From the NCBI GenBank assembly GCA_041399065.1, contig JAWKTN010000001.1, positions 744,001 through 808,000 on the forward strand: a stretch of 64,000 bases of DNA, read 5' to 3'. The DNA comes from JAGQPD01 sp020426865. GTDB lineage: Bacteria; Planctomycetota; Planctomycetia; Pirellulales; Pirellulaceae. The notes under the pieces were generated by a model. It had not been told where the DNA came from. It worked only from the letters and a program-made list of their open reading frames with translations, and did not search any database. The translations under genes were made by a program, and so were the position numbers. Positions 60,758-64,000 of the stretch are shown piece after piece; position 1 is the first letter of the stretch, and each line of letters starts with the position of its first letter.

Positions 60758-61953
60758 GACGCCCCACGTCTTGCTCGATGCGAACGGGCCAGTTCACAGG
60801 CGTCCAAGACCGCGCGAGCCGCATCGGCGGGCGTGAATCGCCCCGCGATCTGGTAGGAGGCGCATCCCATGTCGCGCAGACGCGGTCCGGCGTCTAGCGC
60901 CATTGTCAAGGCGGCGGTGGTGTCCTCGGTGGAGAGCGGGTCAAAGACCCAGCCGTTCTCACCATCGTGTATTAGATCCGGCGAACCGCCGTTGTACTTG
61001 CTGCACAACACTGGCAAGCCACACGCCATCGCCTCCGGAACCACAAGGCTCCAGTTGTCCTCCAGCGTCGGCATCACTACGACATCAGCCAAGCGATAGA
61101 ATGGGGCGATCGCATCGTAGTCGATCGGGCCAACAAATCGAACATGGTCTAATCCACGCTCGCGGGTTATCCGCTGCAGTTCGCGTCCCTCGTCACCGTC
61201 GCCGATCAGCAGCAGCGTCGCTTGAGAAGCGTGTTGCTTTTCGAACTGCGTCCAAGCTTCCAAAAGCTCCCGAATTCCTTTACGAGGCACGAGTTGACCG
61301 ACGAACAAGTAACACAAGCCTTCAACGCGATGCTGTCGGCGAATCCGCTCGATCTCGTCGCTCGACACCCGCTCCACGGCGCGCTGCAAATTCGCTGAGT
61401 CGGCGGCCATAAAGCCGGTAGTAATCCGGTCACGCGGGATCCCCATCGATTCGGTATAGTCACGAGACAGTTGCCCGTTGCAACAGACGGCGTCCACGTA
61501 GCGGGCGGCAAGCTTACGGTACCCGCGCCGGTACCACTGCGCCTTGCGTTCGGTATGAAATGTCCGTTCGTAGCACAGGACGAGCGGAATCCCACGCGTG
61601 ACACGGTACCACAATGCCGGAACGGACCATTGAAAAAAACCATCGCCGATCACAACATCGGGGCGAGTGTCGCGGATCGTGCGCAACAAGCCCGGTTGAT
61701 ACGGGACCACCCACGACGCGTTGGCGAATTGTCGCGATGGCTTGTTAGTTCCAACACTCAACTCGCCCGTCATCTCCACCGCCCGATCGCCCAACACGTC
61801 TCGCAACTTCTTCCGGCAACGCTCCGGCGTTTGCCCTTGGGGAAACACGACATGCAGTTGGCTGTTGACCAACTGATCGAGATGCGCGAACACGGGGATA
61901 CGATAGTCCAAAAACGACCGCAATACCCAAGTCAAGCGAGGTACCATCGTCAT
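60754..61953 (-). CDS. Glycosyltransferase family 4 protein
   Basis: A 399-residue GT-B enzyme. The start is ATG 61953 because it forms an ATGA overlap with the stop of the O-antigen-ligase-like gene; a longer in-frame start would overlap that gene by 108 bases. LCYLFVGQLVPRKGIRELLEAW marks the C-terminal domain. MPTLEDNWSLVVPEAMACGLPVLCSKYNGGSPDLI is the EX7E-type donor site. VLCYERTFHTERKAQWYRRGYRKLAARYVDAVCCNG lies in the acceptor half. Sugar specificity unknown. Confidence 0.88.
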   Translation of the reverse strand: MTMVPRLTWVLRSFLDYRIPVFAHLDQLVNSQLHVVFPQGQTPERCRKKLRDVLGDRAVEMTGELSVGTNKPSRQFANASWVVPYQPGLLRTIRDTRPDVVIGDGFFQWSVPALWYRVTRGIPLVLCYERTFHTERKAQWYRRGYRKLAARYVDAVCCNGQLSRDYTESMGIPRDRITTGFMAADSANLQRAVERVSSDEIERIRRQHRVEGLCYLFVGQLVPRKGIRELLEAWTQFEKQHASQATLLLIGDGDEGRELQRITRERGLDHVRFVGPIDYDAIAPFYRLADVVVMPTLEDNWSLVVPEAMACGLPVLCSKYNGGSPDLIHDGENGWVFDPLSTEDTTAALTMALDAGPRLRDMGCASYQIAGRFTPADAARAVLDACELARSHRARRGAS

Positions 61954-63203
61954 GCATACTCCGCGCGCTGGGGGTCCCAAATGTGAAACGCTGCCAGACT
62001 CAGAAAGGCGATCAACACCGACGTGGGCCAGAACCAATGGCTCCCAATCAGCGGGCACGTCATATTATTGGCGCACGCCGTCACCAAGACACCGATTGCC
62101 GTACGACTCATGGGCAAATCGAGCGACAGGGCATGAAGTGACCGGTACCCGATCAGGCCTACCGCGCAGGCGAAGATGGCGATTCCGACCGACCCGGTGT
62201 TTACAGCTACCGAAACAAACCCGTTGTGGCTGCTGTTGGTGTATCGCCCTTCCTTTTCATAGCCATATTTTTCGCCGACGGGAAACCCTTTGCCGATGAT
62301 CGGATTCTGCATGAAGACTGTAAGGTGCTCGCGCCACACGCGTGTCCGGCCGTGAAACGAGACAATCTGCTCCTCTGACTTCCCCGGAAACATCATGTGT
62401 TTGATGTCGTCTACGGCCAGCATGGCCAGCAAACCCATCAACGTTCCCAGCACGAGGGCGTTGCTGGTGAAGCGTCCAATGTTCTTCCCGGCCGCCAGCA
62501 CGATCGCCATGCCAAACGTCGCCGCCACGATCGACCCCGCACTGGTTCCCAGTGCGAGGATCAACATGAAACCCAACCACCCGACCAGTGCAAACGACCG
62601 TGAGATCCCCTGGGGACGATCGATCATCATCCCGAAACAGAACACCGTTCCAATCCCCGCTGCCGCCGGGAAGTCATTGCTGTGCAGTTGACTCAAGCTC
62701 AGGCCAAATCGTCCGATGTACCACGCCATCCCCATCAGTGACGACAGGAATGCAAACCAGAAGAACAATTTACATGCCTGATGTCGCGTCGGAATGACGG
62801 CAAACAACATCGCCATGGCACTGATTACCACGAGCATCTCGCCCGCTCGAAACACCGAATATAGGAAGCTATTGGACCACAGGCTACTGATCACGCAAAA
62901 GCCATAGTATGCGACCAGACCGGTCAGTGTCCCACGAAACAATCGTCGCAATGTGGCGCCACCCGCCGGGTGCGTCATAATTGTCAACCCAACGGCGAAC
63001 ACGATGATGATCACCACCAATGCCGAATCGTCGACCGTGTCGAAAGCCGATGGATCGCGTTTGCGTTTAAATAGAGCGGAACGACATACGTGAGCCAGCA
63101 GCAACAACGAGAGCCAATACACGACGCCCTGCAGCCGAGTGTACGCCATTTCCGCGTATTGCGCGTACGATCGCGGTTCAGCTTCCGTCTTTAGGGCTGT
63201 CAT
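61950..63203 (-). CDS. O-antigen ligase/polymerase-like membrane protein
   Basis: A 417-residue protein with about ten hydrophobic helices. The long periplasmic loop contains the Wzy_C-type signature SFHGRTRVWREHLTVFMQNPIIGKGFPVGEKYG, with NSSHNGFVSVAVNTGSVG after it. The family polymerises or ligates undecaprenyl-linked glycans in the periplasm. It is joined to both neighbours by ATGA overlaps, indicating one transcript with the two GT4 genes. Confidence 0.85.
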   Translation of the reverse strand: MTALKTEAEPRSYAQYAEMAYTRLQGVVYWLSLLLLAHVCRSALFKRKRDPSAFDTVDDSALVVIIIVFAVGLTIMTHPAGGATLRRLFRGTLTGLVAYYGFCVISSLWSNSFLYSVFRAGEMLVVISAMAMLFAVIPTRHQACKLFFWFAFLSSLMGMAWYIGRFGLSLSQLHSNDFPAAAGIGTVFCFGMMIDRPQGISRSFALVGWLGFMLILALGTSAGSIVAATFGMAIVLAAGKNIGRFTSNALVLGTLMGLLAMLAVDDIKHMMFPGKSEEQIVSFHGRTRVWREHLTVFMQNPIIGKGFPVGEKYGYEKEGRYTNSSHNGFVSVAVNTGSVGIAIFACAVGLIGYRSLHALSLDLPMSRTAIGVLVTACANNMTCPLIGSHWFWPTSVLIAFLSLAAFHIWDPQRAEYA

Positions 63204-64000
63204 GGCAATCCTCCCACCAACTGTGGCGACACACCGCGGTCTTTCTGGTCGGCCGTCGGCATTTCTGATTTACATCGCTCGACCCGACACAATTGCCATC
63301 CCTCGCTTGACGACTCGGCCACCACTTGGAGTTTTCCCGAACGCAGCAACGCTTCAACGTATTGGGGCGCATCCCCCACATTGAAGAGAACGTATGCAAT
63401 ATTCCAGTCACCGAGTTTTTCGGGACGCCCCCGATGCAGTCCGTCAAGCACCTCCCATAACTGTCGTTCACGAGCGGGATTGTAACTTAACGTAAAACTG
63501 AAGTAGTTCGGCACCGACGCCCCCGATTCCTTGATCGACGTCGTAAAATCGCCATAATTGTCGCGCAGAAATCGGTACAATCGCGGAAAATCCCCTTCGC
63601 TCCATTCGTAATATCCGTCCAATCGCTTGGTAACTAACACCACCTGAGCGTCAATGGGGATGTCGCGAATGAGCGTTTGCCGAAGTTCGCTTCGCGCATC
63701 GACCGACGCAAGATACTGCTGCTGCTCATCGTCCCATACGCCATGCATCCAATTCAACCCCGTCTCGCTGCACACCAGCACCAGAAGTGCCACCGCGAAC
63801 GCTCGTCCCCAGCCGACCTTCAGAATCGAACGCGTTGCACGATCCCAACACCAACCGATCAAGATCCAAGACGCCAAAACACCAAAGTAATTGAATTTGC
63901 TGAAGTCATTCCAGACGGACCGCTGCAGTGACAATAGCAGTGGCAATGGATACAACACGAGGCAGGCGGCCAGTGTCACGAGCATCCCATGGTCGAGCTC
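63200..64000 (-). CDS. Membrane protein of the polysaccharide operon, 5' end outside window
   Basis: The frame runs off the right edge (ELDHG precedes the first Met at 63985), so this is the C-terminal 266 residues. Hydrophobic helices (LVTLAACLVLYPLPLLLSL, FNYFGVLASWILIGWCW, AFAVALLVLVCSETGL) are followed by a soluble domain of about 190 residues (DPIPIDAQVVLVTKRLDG-like; GDFPRLYRFLRDNYGDF; VEALLRSGKLQVV). The layout resembles membrane GT-C-type glycosyltransferases or hypothetical sugar-operon proteins. Its stop overlaps the ligase ATG by 4 nt. Identity uncertain. Confidence 0.7.
   Translation of the reverse strand, partial: ELDHGMLVTLAACLVLYPLPLLLSLQRSVWNDFSKFNYFGVLASWILIGWCWDRATRSILKVGWGRAFAVALLVLVCSETGLNWMHGVWDDEQQQYLASVDARSELRQTLIRDIPIDAQVVLVTKRLDGYYEWSEGDFPRLYRFLRDNYGDFTTSIKESGASVPNYFSFTLSYNPARERQLWEVLDGLHRGRPEKLGDWNIAYVLFNVGDAPQYVEALLRSGKLQVVAESSSEGWQLCRVERCKSEMPTADQKDRGVSPQLVGGLP

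Overview
The window looks like chromosome of a planctomycete, probably a Pirellulales-type species. Supporting signs are a DUF1559 protein with a prepilin N-terminus, several PEP-CTERM and dockerin-repeat secreted proteins, a giant multidomain surface protein, a type I sulfatase, a ThuA-like exported protein, a HEAT-repeat exported protein and a PQQ-propeller membrane protein. Most decisive is a block of tetrahydromethanopterin (H4MPT) biosynthesis genes, which among bacteria is known mainly from methylotrophic proteobacteria and planctomycetes. Base composition is moderately GC, coding is dense, and GTG/TTG starts occur beside ATG. I found no rRNA, tRNA or CRISPR array.

Layout. 1-13.4 kb: 3' part of a >4,200-residue cell-surface protein, then a small PEP-CTERM protein. 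13.4-13.9 kb: intergenic repeats with a 17-codon remnant of a tyrosine recombinase. 13.9-18.0 kb (minus): coupled operon of an O6-alkylguanine-DNA methyltransferase, a sulfatase and a PLP decarboxylase. 18.2-20.4 kb: a conserved unknown, a SAM methyltransferase and a HAMP-like membrane protein. 20.4-29.7 kb: an Asp/Arg-rich disordered protein, a zinc alcohol dehydrogenase, a Cys-rich exported protein, a trans-sulfuration enzyme, a HEAT protein and a PQQ membrane protein. 29.9-31.0 kb (minus): an acyl-carrier-protein malonyltransferase-like protein. 31.2-37.6 kb (plus): SDR, dihydropteroate-synthase-like protein, pabB, pabA, DUF447 protein and beta-RFAP synthase, read as a methanopterin pathway cluster; pdxJ, dapA and a small gene follow. 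39.9-42.3 kb: accessory stretch of mosaic repeats, then DUF2442 and an HNH-nuclease pair bounded by two integron attC-like sites. 42.7-45.2 kb (minus): ThuA-like protein and L-serine dehydratase. 45.8-52.3 kb: secreted/surface genes (a double PEP-CTERM fusion, a LamG-dockerin PEP-CTERM protein, DUF1559, an EF-hand protein and a membrane protein). 52.3-57.3 kb: methyltransferase, MBOAT acyltransferase, SGNH-like protein and GDP-mannose 4,6-dehydratase. 57.4-59.2 kb: a small zinc-ribbon protein and the MgtE Mg2+ transporter. 59.6-64.0 kb (minus): polysaccharide operon with two GT4 glycosyltransferases, an O-antigen ligase/polymerase-like protein and a truncated membrane protein, all joined by 4-nt ATGA overlaps.

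How it fits together. The methanopterin block pairs p-aminobenzoate synthesis (PabB/PabA) with the enzyme that commits pABA to the H4MPT side chain (beta-RFAP synthase). The 52-64 kb region appears devoted to sugar-nucleotide formation, O-acylation and assembly of a surface polysaccharide. Every convergent gene gap longer than about 90 bp contains a palindrome, repeat-family copy or low-complexity tract, so these elements may act as bidirectional transcript ends.
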